This document shows, piece by piece, positions 41,050-51,647 of a stretch of 64,000 bases of DNA. The translations under genes were made by a program, and so were the position numbers. The DNA is from an uncultured Bacteroidales bacterium. Its GTDB lineage: Bacteria > Bacteroidota > Bacteroidia > Bacteroidales > UBA932. A model generated the notes under the pieces. The model had not been told where the DNA came from. It searched no databases and was given only the letters and a program-made list of their open reading frames with translations. The stretch lies in the NCBI GenBank assembly GCA_944326265.1, contig CALVDE010000001.1:335605-399604 (forward strand). The letters run 5' to 3'. Within the stretch, counting starts at the first letter, position 1. Each line of letters starts with the position of its first letter.

Positions 41050-41934
41050 TTATCGGCGGGGGTGATGGTCCAGGATGGTGCGCTGCCATTTGCGGGAATC
41101 GATGTGGGTGTAGATCTCGGTGGTGAGTATGCTCTCGTGGCCGAGCATCTGCTGCACGGCGCGGAGGTCGGCTCCGTTCTCGATCAGGTGGGTTGCGAAG
41201 GAGTGGCGGAATGTGTGCGGGGATATCTCCTTGGTGATGCCGGCCTTTTCGCACTGGCTCTTGATCATCAGGAATATCATCTGGCGGCTCAGCTTCCCGC
41301 CGCGCCGGTTCAGGAACAGGATATCCTCGGCTTTTTTGGATACGTATGCGCGTCTGCTCTGCGAGAGATACAGCTCTACGGCCTGCATCGCCGGCTCTCC
41401 GATGGGCACAAGTCTCTGCTTGTCGCCTTTTCCTATTACACGTATGAAAGCCTCGTCGAAAAACAGGTCGGAGATGCGCAGGGACACCAGCTCGCTTACC
41501 CTGAGGCCGCAGGAGTAAAGGACCTCCAGTATTGCGCGGTTGCGGTGGCCTTCGGGCTCGGAGAGGTCTACCGAGTTCATTATCCGCTCAATCTCCTCTA
41601 CAGACAGGACTACCGGTATGTGCCGGGATATCTTGGGCGGGTCGATAGTGTCTGTGGGGTCGGTCTGTATCCGGCCTTCTATCTCCATGAACCTGAAGAA
41701 ACTTTTCAGGGCACTTATCAGCCTGGACTGGCTTCTCTTGGAGATGCCTGCGGCCTGCTGCGCTATGAATGTGTTCAGATCCTCTCCGGAAATGTCCTCG
41801 GGGGATTTGTCTCTGCAGCTGCAGGCCAGTTTGGATATGTCGGAAACGTAAGAGGAGACTGAGTTTTTCGACAATGCCCGTTCAATGACCAGGTATGAGC
41901 GGTAGTCTGAAAGTATGTCTTCCCATGAGGTCAT
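41050..41934 (-). CDS. xerD: Tyrosine recombinase XerD
   Basis: 294 residues, normal size. The N-terminal SAM-like core-binding domain (about 1-90) precedes the catalytic domain with SCGLRVSEL (Arg), KGDKQR (Lys), HTFRHSFATH (His-x-x-Arg), LGHESI and the nucleophile Tyr in TEIYTH. With XerC it resolves chromosome dimers at dif. It overlaps nth by ATGA and belongs to the host, not the phage: it is part of a host operon beyond the tRNA junction. Confidence 0.93.
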   Translation of the reverse strand: MTSWEDILSDYRSYLVIERALSKNSVSSYVSDISKLACSCRDKSPEDISGEDLNTFIAQQAAGISKRSQSRLISALKSFFRFMEIEGRIQTDPTDTIDPPKISRHIPVVLSVEEIERIMNSVDLSEPEGHRNRAILEVLYSCGLRVSELVSLRISDLFFDEAFIRVIGKGDKQRLVPIGEPAMQAVELYLSQSRRAYVSKKAEDILFLNRRGGKLSRQMIFLMIKSQCEKAGITKEISPHTFRHSFATHLIENGADLRAVQQMLGHESILTTEIYTHIDSRKWQRTILDHHPRR

Positions 41935-42590
41935 TTCTGCGGCTTAGAGAGTCCGGGATAAGACTTGCACCACTGCGTCAGCGGACATTCTCCGCATTTG
42001 GGATTGCGGGCCGTGCAGGTGTACCGTCCGTGAAGTATCAGCCAGTGGTGGGATATCGCCCGCTGTTCCACCGGAATGTGACTCTCCAGGTCGGCCTCGA
42101 CTTTCTCCGGAGTCTTGCCGCTGGACAGGCCGAGACGGTTGGATACCCGGAGTACGTGGGTGTCTACGGCGATTACCGGCTTGTCGTAGAGGATGGATGC
42201 CACGACGTTGGCTGTCTTGCGGCCTACTCCGGGCAGGCTCATGAGACTGTCTGTATCGGACGGAATCTCCGAATGGAAGTCGCTGACCAGCATGCGGGCC
42301 ATGTCTATCAGGTGACGGGCCTTGCTGTTGGGGTAGGAAACGGAGCGGATCAGTGCCAGTACGTCATCGAAGGTGGCGGAGGCAAGAGCCTCGGGGTCCG
42401 GGTAACGCTCGAAGAGGGCGGGAGTGACCATATTGACCCGCTTGTCTGTACACTGGGCCGAGAGGATGACCGAAACTAGGAGCTCGTATCCGTTCCTGAA
42501 GTGCAGTTCGGACTGTACGGCAGGGCGGTTGGCGGAGAACCAGCCCAGGATAGCGGAATATCTGTCTTTGATGGTGAGACCTGCGGACAT
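41931..42590 (-). CDS. nth: Endonuclease III
   Basis: 219 residues from ATG 42,590, the position that gives a normal-length enzyme; the upstream ATG (42,689) lies inside ftsE. Helix-hairpin-helix with catalytic Lys in LPGVGRKTANVV, catalytic Asp in AVDTHVLRV, and the [4Fe-4S] cluster C-x6-C-x2-C-x5-C in the C-terminal CTARNPKCGECPLTQWC. It removes oxidised pyrimidines from DNA and cuts the abasic site. Confidence 0.95.
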   Translation of the reverse strand: MSAGLTIKDRYSAILGWFSANRPAVQSELHFRNGYELLVSVILSAQCTDKRVNMVTPALFERYPDPEALASATFDDVLALIRSVSYPNSKARHLIDMARMLVSDFHSEIPSDTDSLMSLPGVGRKTANVVASILYDKPVIAVDTHVLRVSNRLGLSSGKTPEKVEADLESHIPVEQRAISHHWLILHGRYTCTARNPKCGECPLTQWCKSYPGLSKPQK

Positions 42591-42604
42591 GGCACTGGAA
42601 GTTG

Positions 42605-43441
42605 TTATTCTACAATCAGCTCTGCCGGCTCGTCCTGCAGATATGCCTGTGACGGTTCCTGTTGCTCCGGGCATTCTTTCCAGCTGCATACGGCTGCGGT
42701 GTCATTGTCTTCCTGCCTGCATTCCAGTATCCTGCCCGGATATTCTGCCGGCAGGCTCTGGTCATGGGTGACTATGATGACGGTAGTGCCTCTGTTATCG
42801 TTGTCCTCTTTACGCAGGCGTGTCATGATGGTGCGGATCTGCTCAGGAGCCAGGCTGTTGGTCGGTTCATCCATTATTATTATGTCAGGCTCGGTTATAA
42901 GTGCCCTGGCTATCGAGACCAGTTTCTGCTGTCCACCGGAATATTCGTCTATCCGGGTCCTGTAGAAATCCTTGTCCGCGTCTTTTTTCTTGTCTTTGTC
43001 GATGTTGAAGAAGTTGCTGTCCCTGAACTCCAGGATACTTGCTTTGATTTTTCTCCGGTCCCTCCATCCCGTAGCCCTCATGGCCGACCACAGGTTCTCG
43101 TAGATGGATTTGTCCGTCATGAGGCTCAGGTCCTGGAATGCGACTCCGATCTTTCTTCTGAGTGACGGTATCTGCCTTTCTTTCAGTTTTCTGAGATTGT
43201 ATTCGCGTGTGCGTCCCCTGTCCGAGAGGAATACAGAAGCTTTCCCGCCCTGTATCCGGGCCGCGCCTATTATCGCTTTTATGACAGTGGTCTTGCCTAT
43301 GCCGACTGCTCCGGTTATATATACGAAGTCACCTTGTCTGATGTCTATCGAGAGATCGGCTACTGTCTTCTTGCCGCTGTTGTTGTAGATGTCAGCATGC
43401 TCGAATTTTATGACTGCCGGTCTGGATTGGTCATTTCCCAT
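42605..43441 (-). CDS. ftsE: FtsE-like ABC transporter ATP-binding protein
   Basis: 278 residues from ATG 43,441. Walker A GAVGIGKTT (about residue 40), Q-loop FQDLSLM, signature YSGGQQKLVSIARAL, Walker B IIIMDEPTNSLAP and switch His VIIVTHD. The order and spacing match FtsE, which with FtsX links ATP hydrolysis to peptidoglycan amidase activation at the division site. A region of about 50 residues after the Q-loop is longer and more charged than in typical FtsE (KKKDADKDF). A C-terminal acidic extension is also present. No ftsX is adjacent. Confidence 0.8.
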   Translation of the reverse strand: MGNDQSRPAVIKFEHADIYNNSGKKTVADLSIDIRQGDFVYITGAVGIGKTTVIKAIIGAARIQGGKASVFLSDRGRTREYNLRKLKERQIPSLRRKIGVAFQDLSLMTDKSIYENLWSAMRATGWRDRRKIKASILEFRDSNFFNIDKDKKKDADKDFYRTRIDEYSGGQQKLVSIARALITEPDIIIMDEPTNSLAPEQIRTIMTRLRKEDNDNRGTTVIIVTHDQSLPAEYPGRILECRQEDNDTAAVCSWKECPEQQEPSQAYLQDEPAELIVE

Positions 43442-43460
43442 AATGCTGTAAATTATCATA

Positions 43461-43489
43461 CAAATTTAATCAAATAATTGTTACATTTG
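43461..43489. promoter_or_regulatory. Divergent promoters between ftsE and the TPR gene
   Basis: Minus strand: TAAATTTG at 43,468-43,461, about 20 nt before the ftsE ATG. Plus strand: TACATTTG at 43,482-43,489, 17 nt before the TPR gene ATG. Both match TAnnTTTG. Confidence 0.7.
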
Positions 43490-43505
43490 CCCCAAATAGA
43501 TTAAA

Positions 43506-46500
43506 ATGGTCTGGAAAAAATTAATCGCGATGCTCATACCGGTGCTATCCATGAACTGGGTGCTGCTTTCTCAGGACGCATCCTGGAGAGAAGACGGTCT
43601 CGGCCGCAGGCTTGACAGGGTGAGGGAGCTGTACGGCAATGATATGTACTCGGCGGCCCGGAGTGAGATTGATGACATCCTGAGGCAGTACGAGGTGTCC
43701 GGTGCAGTGGAGACCGAACTGGCTGCTTACGGCATTGTCTGTGATATCAGGCTCGGCAGTCCCGGTCTGGATGCCCTTATGGAAGAGTATAGGGAAAAAT
43801 ACAGATATGCTCCGGAATACATGGGGGTCTGCCTTATGTATGCGGGGCATTATTTTGACAATGAAGACTATGCCGGGGCCTTGAGAATACTGGATGCCGT
43901 CGAGTATCCTCTGCTGTCCCGGGATGACAAGCGGACGTTCCTTTTTCAACGCTCGTTCTGTCAGCTCAGAGCCGGCCGTCTTTCGGATGCTCGTACCGGC
44001 TTTGACCGTCTGCTGAAGGACAGGCATGACCGCTATACCGTGGCTTCCACATACTACAGGGGATATATCGCATACGTTGACAAGGATTTCAGAAAAGCTG
44101 TAAAGCTGCTCTCGTCAATACGTGATGACGGGCATTTCGGCTCATACTGTGAGTACTATATCCTGGAGTCAAGCCTGATGCTTGAAGACTACAGGTATGT
44201 CACGGACAACGGTGCGGCAGTATTGTCCGCAGTCCGGGACAAGGATATGAAGGCGAAGGTCGCAAGGATGGTCTCGCAGGCTTATTACAGGCTGGACAGC
44301 CCCGAGGAGGCCCGCAAGTGGTTCGAGAGCTATACTTCGTCCGGTGCCGGCATGTCGCGCAAGGACAATTACTATCTGGGGATTATTTCCTATTCTCTGG
44401 AGGCGTACCGTGCTGCGGTTGAGGCTCTCGGCAAGGTGACCGGACCGGAGGATTCCCTGTCGCAGAGCGCGTGCCTGCATATTGCCAATTCCTGCCTGAA
44501 GCTTAAGAACAAGCATGATGCTCTGACTTACTACAAGATGGCGGCGGACATGAACTTTGACGAGGGTATCCGTGAGGAGGGATTTTTCAATTATGCGAAG
44601 CTTGCATTTGACCTCAATTCGGATATCGCTCCTTTTCAGGAATATCTTAAGACGTATCCCCGCTCGGGACGTTCTGACGAAATATATTCGTACATAGCTG
44701 CATCCTGCCTGCTGTCTAAAAAATACAAGGCGGCCATCGACGCGCTCAATATGATCAGCAGGCTTACTCCGGAGATGGACATGAATCTGCAGAAAGCGGC
44801 ATTTCTCAGAGGCATGGAACTTTTTGACAGAGGCTCTTACGGAGGAGCGGTCACGGACTTCAGAATTGCCCTTGACCATTCGGACTACAATGCCTCTCTC
44901 GCCCTGCTTACGCGCTTCTGGCTGGCGGAGGCCTGTTACCGTTCCGGACGGCTGGACGAGGCTGTCAGTCTCAATGATTATCTGGCACGGAACAGTGCGT
45001 TCCGTTCTTTCAAGGAATACCCGCTGATGCTTTACGGGCAGGGCTACAATTATTTCGCAAAGGAGGACTATGAGTCGTCAATCGAGTGGTTCAACCGCTT
45101 TCTGGATCTTCACGGCCCGGATATGGACCTTATAATAGAGGCGAAGCTCAGGGTGGGGGATTCTTTCTTCATGCTCCGGGATTATGCCAGGGCTGCGTCA
45201 GTGTATGAGGAGGTGGCGATGGTGGACTATAACGACGGCCAGGTGCTGTATGCCGCTTTTCAGTGTGCGGTGGCTTACGGGCTGCTCTCGGATCTGGAGC
45301 GGAAGATGAATATACTGGAGGCGGTTATGGACCGTCAGAGTGATTCGCCTGTGTATACCATGGCTGTATATGAGCTCGGACGGACTTATGTGCAGCGCAG
45401 TATGCCGGACAAGGCGGTGAGGTGCTTCAAATATTTGCTGGAGGAGGTGGAAGATCCGGTCTATGACGGAAAGGCGCTGCTTGAGCTCGGCATGATTTAT
45501 TCCAATGCCGGAGAATACAGCCAGGCTCTCTCGTATCTGACCCGAATCGTAGAGGAGATGCCTTTGTCGGAGGATACCGAGAATGCTCTTGCGGTGATTG
45601 AGAGCATCTACGTGGCACTTAACCGTCCGGACGATTATTTCGCATATCTGGAACGTACCGGCATGTCGGGCACCAAGACTTCGGACGAGAAGGAACTGAT
45701 GATTTTCAATGCTGCGGAGCAGATATATCTGTCCGGAGACTATTCTGCCGCAATAAGTGCGCTTGAATCCTTCATATCCGGATATCCTGACGGACAGAAA
45801 ACCCCTCTTGCTTACTTCTATCTCGGAGAATCGCTGTCGGCGACAGGGCGCAAGGAAGAGGCCGCTGCTTCTTATGCGGAGGTGATAGACAAGGGAAGCG
45901 GCTCGTTCGTCGAGCTCTCCACTCTTCACTATGCCGGGATATGCTACGATATTGAACAATATGGCAAGGCGGCCGCTGCTTATGAGAAGCTCCTGGATAT
46001 AGCGAAGCTGGATAACAACCGGCATGCCGCTCTTGCCGGAACGATGCGCTCGTATTATATGGACGGGAAATATGTGCAGGCTCTGGAGGCGGCTTCCAGG
46101 GTCAGGGAGGCTTCAGGAGCAGATGCGGGGGAACAGGAAGAGGCCGTGTACATTATGGCTAAGTCATATATGGCCCTTGGCCGCAGGAGTGATGCGCTGC
46201 CGCTGTTGAAGGAACTTTCAAAGGATAATTTCACTCCAAGGGGAGCTGAGGCGGCCTATCTGCTGATTCAGGACACGTATGATGCCGGTAATTTCGAGGA
46301 GGTGGAGAATCTGGTGTATGCTTTCTCGGATTCGCAGACCAGTCAGACTTACTGGCTGGCGAAGAGTTTCATAGTGCTTGGAGACTCTTTCGCCGAGAGG
46401 GAGGAATGGAATCAGGCCAGGGCTACTTTCGAGAGCATCAGGGACGGCTATGAGCCCGGGGACTCAAAGGATGACGTGCTGGAGCAGGTGAATATGAGAC

Positions 46501-46535
46501 TGGCGCGCATGGATAGAATGGAGGAACAATCATGA
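43506..46535 (+). CDS. Large TPR-repeat envelope protein
   Basis: 1009 residues. An N-terminal signal peptide (about 1-22, KLIAMLIPVLSMNWVLLSQ) precedes more than 15 tetratricopeptide-like helical pairs spread over the whole length. Examples are SYYRGYIAYVDKDFRKAVKL-type and AYFYLGESLSATGRKEEAAA-type units. Such repeats form a superhelix for protein binding in the periplasm. The stop overlaps the start of the outer-membrane barrel gene (ATGA), so the two are coexpressed and may form a complex. Exact role unknown; conserved TPR proteins beside outer-membrane barrels occur in many Bacteroidetes. Confidence 0.85.
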   Translation: MVWKKLIAMLIPVLSMNWVLLSQDASWREDGLGRRLDRVRELYGNDMYSAARSEIDDILRQYEVSGAVETELAAYGIVCDIRLGSPGLDALMEEYREKYRYAPEYMGVCLMYAGHYFDNEDYAGALRILDAVEYPLLSRDDKRTFLFQRSFCQLRAGRLSDARTGFDRLLKDRHDRYTVASTYYRGYIAYVDKDFRKAVKLLSSIRDDGHFGSYCEYYILESSLMLEDYRYVTDNGAAVLSAVRDKDMKAKVARMVSQAYYRLDSPEEARKWFESYTSSGAGMSRKDNYYLGIISYSLEAYRAAVEALGKVTGPEDSLSQSACLHIANSCLKLKNKHDALTYYKMAADMNFDEGIREEGFFNYAKLAFDLNSDIAPFQEYLKTYPRSGRSDEIYSYIAASCLLSKKYKAAIDALNMISRLTPEMDMNLQKAAFLRGMELFDRGSYGGAVTDFRIALDHSDYNASLALLTRFWLAEACYRSGRLDEAVSLNDYLARNSAFRSFKEYPLMLYGQGYNYFAKEDYESSIEWFNRFLDLHGPDMDLIIEAKLRVGDSFFMLRDYARAASVYEEVAMVDYNDGQVLYAAFQCAVAYGLLSDLERKMNILEAVMDRQSDSPVYTMAVYELGRTYVQRSMPDKAVRCFKYLLEEVEDPVYDGKALLELGMIYSNAGEYSQALSYLTRIVEEMPLSEDTENALAVIESIYVALNRPDDYFAYLERTGMSGTKTSDEKELMIFNAAEQIYLSGDYSAAISALESFISGYPDGQKTPLAYFYLGESLSATGRKEEAAASYAEVIDKGSGSFVELSTLHYAGICYDIEQYGKAAAAYEKLLDIAKLDNNRHAALAGTMRSYYMDGKYVQALEAASRVREASGADAGEQEEAVYIMAKSYMALGRRSDALPLLKELSKDNFTPRGAEAAYLLIQDTYDAGNFEEVENLVYAFSDSQTSQTYWLAKSFIVLGDSFAEREEWNQARATFESIRDGYEPGDSKDDVLEQVNMRLARMDRMEEQS

Positions 46536-48226
46536 ATATGCGCAGGACTATAATACCTACGCTGTCAGTATTGGCACTGGCAGTTTCCCTGACGGTCAGA
46601 CCGGCCTCTGCCCAGTCAGGAATAAACTCAACGGTGGAGGTGGAGCGTGACTATGAGGGCAGGATAACTGGTGCTGTCAAGTCACCGCTGGATATGCCGC
46701 CGGATGATTCGCTGCTGAATTTCAAGCTGAAGGTAGACTATACCGCGTTCTACAGTCCGTATAAGGATCTGTATGAGTTTACGCCGATGATGACTCAGGG
46801 CCCCGCGTCGGAGGGAAAGGTTGTGTACCCGTGGCTGTATGCGCGGATTGCGGCCGCCTATCCGTGGACTCCGTCGGCGGACCTGTATGTCACTCCGCGT
46901 TTCGGGGAGAGATTCTTTCTCGGAATGTATGTGAACCATGACTCGTATTGGGGGGATGTGCCCCGGTCGGTGTATTCCGGAAGTACTGTGACCTATCCGG
47001 GACAGAAGATAACAGGCGACAGGATGAAGAACAGGGGCGGTGTCTTCATGAGATACCGCTGGACTAAAGGAGAGGCGGACCTGGATGCCTCATATACCGG
47101 AAGCATGTATGCACTGGCTCCTGGTGACGGATATTCCAGGTCAACGGCATACAATCAGTTTGAGCATCTAAAAGCTTCCCTGAATGTACGTTCTACGGAT
47201 CCGGACCCGAATTCTTTTTACTACAACGTTACTTTGGGGTACCGCTGTTTCAATGACCGTCATGGTGTGCTGGAGCATCTGGCGGATGCCGATGTCTCCT
47301 TGGGTGCGACGATTAGGGGAGAGCACAGGCTGTATGTAAGATTCGGCGGCACATTCACCAAAGTTGCCTGGGGTAATGCGTCCCCGTACCGCGGTATATG
47401 GAATGCCTCTCCTGTGTACACATGGGAGAGGGACAGGTGGAGGATACGGGCGGGATTGACATTCTCTTCTGTCTACGGTGACTGTACCCGTAAGAACGGA
47501 GGCGGCTTCCTGGTATATCCTGACGCGGCGGTGAGTTTTGAGGCGGCGGACAATGCCTTGTGGCTGTACCTGAAAGCCTCGGGAGACAATAAGCTGTATA
47601 CGCGCTACGATCTTTTCGCTCTCAATCCATGGATGGAGGACAGCGGCAGGGCATATCAGTCTGCTGTCCCTGTTTCCGCAGAGTTCGGACTGAACGGTCT
47701 GGTCCGTGACCGCTTTTCCTACAGCCTGGGGATAAATTATTCCCTGCTCAACAGCAGCCTGTCGTTTATGGCCCTGTCCTACAATTACTCCTTGTATCAG
47801 ATGGTGAACCGGGCCGATTCGCACGTTTTGGGAATTAACGGAGTGCTCAAGTGGCAGTCTCCGTCTTTTCTCGCCCAGGCAGAGTTCAACTATCACGGTT
47901 TCTCCAACTGGAAAGCGGCGCTGATGACCCCGGCGTTCGATGTGGATGCTGTGCTGGAGTACAATCTCAGGCACCGGCTCTTCATCCGGGCGGACTGTTA
48001 TTTCCGCACGTCAACTACCGGATGGAGTGCTGTTCCCTACACTCAGGCCACAGCCTACAGGGTGCCGGCGTTTGTGGACGTGGGCCTGAGGATATCTTAT
48101 GCCGTGAATACCCGCCTTATGGTGTTTATTGAGGGAAATAATCTGGCAAACAGTAAGATACAGTATTTCTTGAATTATGTTGAGCCGGGAATTAATTTCG
48201 GAGCGGGCATTTGCTTCAAATTATGA
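46532..48226 (+). CDS. Outer-membrane beta-barrel protein (TonB receptor-like, no plug)
   Basis: 564 residues. Signal peptide at 1-28 (TLSVLALAVSLTVRPASAQS). The rest is alternating amphipathic beta strands rich in Tyr, Trp and Arg with a terminal strand ending PGINFGAGICFKL, a phenylalanine-containing C-terminal strand suited to BAM recognition. The usual TonB plug domain is absent, so it is better seen as a TonB-receptor-like barrel without plug. Translationally coupled to the TPR protein. Confidence 0.75.
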   Translation: MNMRRTIIPTLSVLALAVSLTVRPASAQSGINSTVEVERDYEGRITGAVKSPLDMPPDDSLLNFKLKVDYTAFYSPYKDLYEFTPMMTQGPASEGKVVYPWLYARIAAAYPWTPSADLYVTPRFGERFFLGMYVNHDSYWGDVPRSVYSGSTVTYPGQKITGDRMKNRGGVFMRYRWTKGEADLDASYTGSMYALAPGDGYSRSTAYNQFEHLKASLNVRSTDPDPNSFYYNVTLGYRCFNDRHGVLEHLADADVSLGATIRGEHRLYVRFGGTFTKVAWGNASPYRGIWNASPVYTWERDRWRIRAGLTFSSVYGDCTRKNGGGFLVYPDAAVSFEAADNALWLYLKASGDNKLYTRYDLFALNPWMEDSGRAYQSAVPVSAEFGLNGLVRDRFSYSLGINYSLLNSSLSFMALSYNYSLYQMVNRADSHVLGINGVLKWQSPSFLAQAEFNYHGFSNWKAALMTPAFDVDAVLEYNLRHRLFIRADCYFRTSTTGWSAVPYTQATAYRVPAFVDVGLRISYAVNTRLMVFIEGNNLANSKIQYFLNYVEPGINFGAGICFKL

Positions 48227-48243
48227 GATTTTTATTACCTTTG
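48210..48243 (+). promoter_or_regulatory. gyrB promoter
   Basis: -7 box TACCTTTG at 48,236-48,243 with a TTTG at 48,210-48,213, spacer 22 nt, slightly longer than the consensus. The gyrB ATG follows 27 nt after the -7 box. Confidence 0.5.
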
Positions 48244-48263
48244 TTCGTTTTAAATAATATTGA

Positions 48264-50264
<2,001 letters not shown>

Positions 50265-50285
50265 ATCATTTAAATCATACCGATT

Positions 50286-51545
50286 ATGGATATTTTTGAG
50301 AGAATAAACAAAGACGAGGGAGGTCCCCTGGGACAGTACCGCGCAAGAGGTCACGGATATTTCACCTTCCCCAAGCTCGAAGGCGAGATTGCTCCGAGGA
50401 TGAGGTTCAACGGTCATGAGGTGCTCTGCTGGAGTCTCAACAACTATCTCGGACTGGCCAACCATCCCGAGATACGCAAAGTGGATGCCGAGGCTGCTGC
50501 CCGCTGGGGTCTGGCCTATCCTATGGGCTCCAGGATGATGTCCGGTCAGACGGCCCTGCATGAGAGACTTGAAAGGGAACTGGCCGAGTTCGAGCAGAAA
50601 GAGGACGCTTTCCTGTTCAATTTCGGCTATCAGGGTATCGTGTCCACCATCGATGCCCTGCTTACCCGCCACGATGTCATCGTGTACGACTCCGAGGCCC
50701 ACGCCTGCCTCATTGACGGCTGCCGTCTGCACATGGGCAAGAGGATGGTATACCCTCACAACGACATTGAGAAGTGCGAGAGGACTATCCAGCGCGCCCT
50801 CAAGGTATGTGAGGAGACAGGCGGCGGCGTGCTGCTGATTACCGAAGGAGTGTACGGTATGACCGGAGCGCTCGGAATCCTGGACCAGATCGTGGCTCTC
50901 AAGAAGAAATACAACTTCCGCATCCTTATCGACGATGCCCACGGTTTCGGCGTGATGGGGCCTCACGGACGCGGAACCTCCGAGCATTTCGGTGTGATGG
51001 ACGGTATTGACCTGTACATCGGTGCATACGCCAAATCTATGGCTATCATCGGCGGCTTTGTGGCCGGTCCCAAGTCCATCATCAACTATCTCCGCTATAA
51101 TCTCCGTTCGCAGATTTATGCCAAGTCCCTGCCCATGCCCATCGTAGAGGGCTGTCTGAAGAGACTGGAGATTATCCGTGGTCCCGAGGGAGACCGTCTC
51201 CGCGAGAAACTCTGGACTGTTACCCGAGCCCTGCAGAACGGTTTCAGGGAGAGAGGCTTCGATATCGGACTCGCCCAGGCCTGCGTGACGCCGGTGTTCA
51301 TTCACGGCACTGTGCCTCAGGCAACCAACATGCTCGTGGACCTCAGGGAGAATTACAACCTGTTCTGCTCGGTAGTCGTCTACCCTGTAGTTCCCAAGGG
51401 AATAATCATGTTCAGGATCATTCCTACCGCCGCTCACTCTCTGGAAGATGTGGAGTACACTCTCAACGCATTCTCCGAGGCCAAGAAGAAGCTCGATGCG
51501 GGTGAGTACGATGGAGACAACATTCAGGACAAGGCCATCCTCTAG
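50286..51545 (+). CDS. Alpha-oxoamine synthase family PLP enzyme
   Basis: 419 residues, fold type I. The PLP Lys is in AYAKSMAIIGGF (near residue 245), the cofactor Asp in ILIDDAHGFGVMG, and the N-terminal region has WSLNNYLGLANHPEI and SRMMSGQTALHERLE. These are hallmarks of the KBL/AONS/SPT family, which condense an acyl-CoA with an amino acid. The sequence does not show which acyl-CoA or amino acid is used; 8-amino-7-oxononanoate synthase, aminoketobutyrate ligase and serine palmitoyltransferase are all possible. Biotin genes are not adjacent. A CGACCGGG/CCCGGTTG hairpin follows the stop. Confidence 0.85.
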   Translation: MDIFERINKDEGGPLGQYRARGHGYFTFPKLEGEIAPRMRFNGHEVLCWSLNNYLGLANHPEIRKVDAEAAARWGLAYPMGSRMMSGQTALHERLERELAEFEQKEDAFLFNFGYQGIVSTIDALLTRHDVIVYDSEAHACLIDGCRLHMGKRMVYPHNDIEKCERTIQRALKVCEETGGGVLLITEGVYGMTGALGILDQIVALKKKYNFRILIDDAHGFGVMGPHGRGTSEHFGVMDGIDLYIGAYAKSMAIIGGFVAGPKSIINYLRYNLRSQIYAKSLPMPIVEGCLKRLEIIRGPEGDRLREKLWTVTRALQNGFRERGFDIGLAQACVTPVFIHGTVPQATNMLVDLRENYNLFCSVVVYPVVPKGIIMFRIIPTAAHSLEDVEYTLNAFSEAKKKLDAGEYDGDNIQDKAIL

Positions 51546-51647
51546 GCTTTGCCCTGAAATATCCAGTGTGTCACGACCGGGGCGTATGAATCCCGGTTGT
51601 GGCGCACTTATAAATTAATAAGCCCGGGCTTACCAAACAACAGTGTG

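Noticed and set aside
41050..41934. XerD-like gene as the phage integrase
   Set aside because: It lies on the host side of the tRNA junction, overlaps nth in a host operon and has the length and motifs of true XerD.
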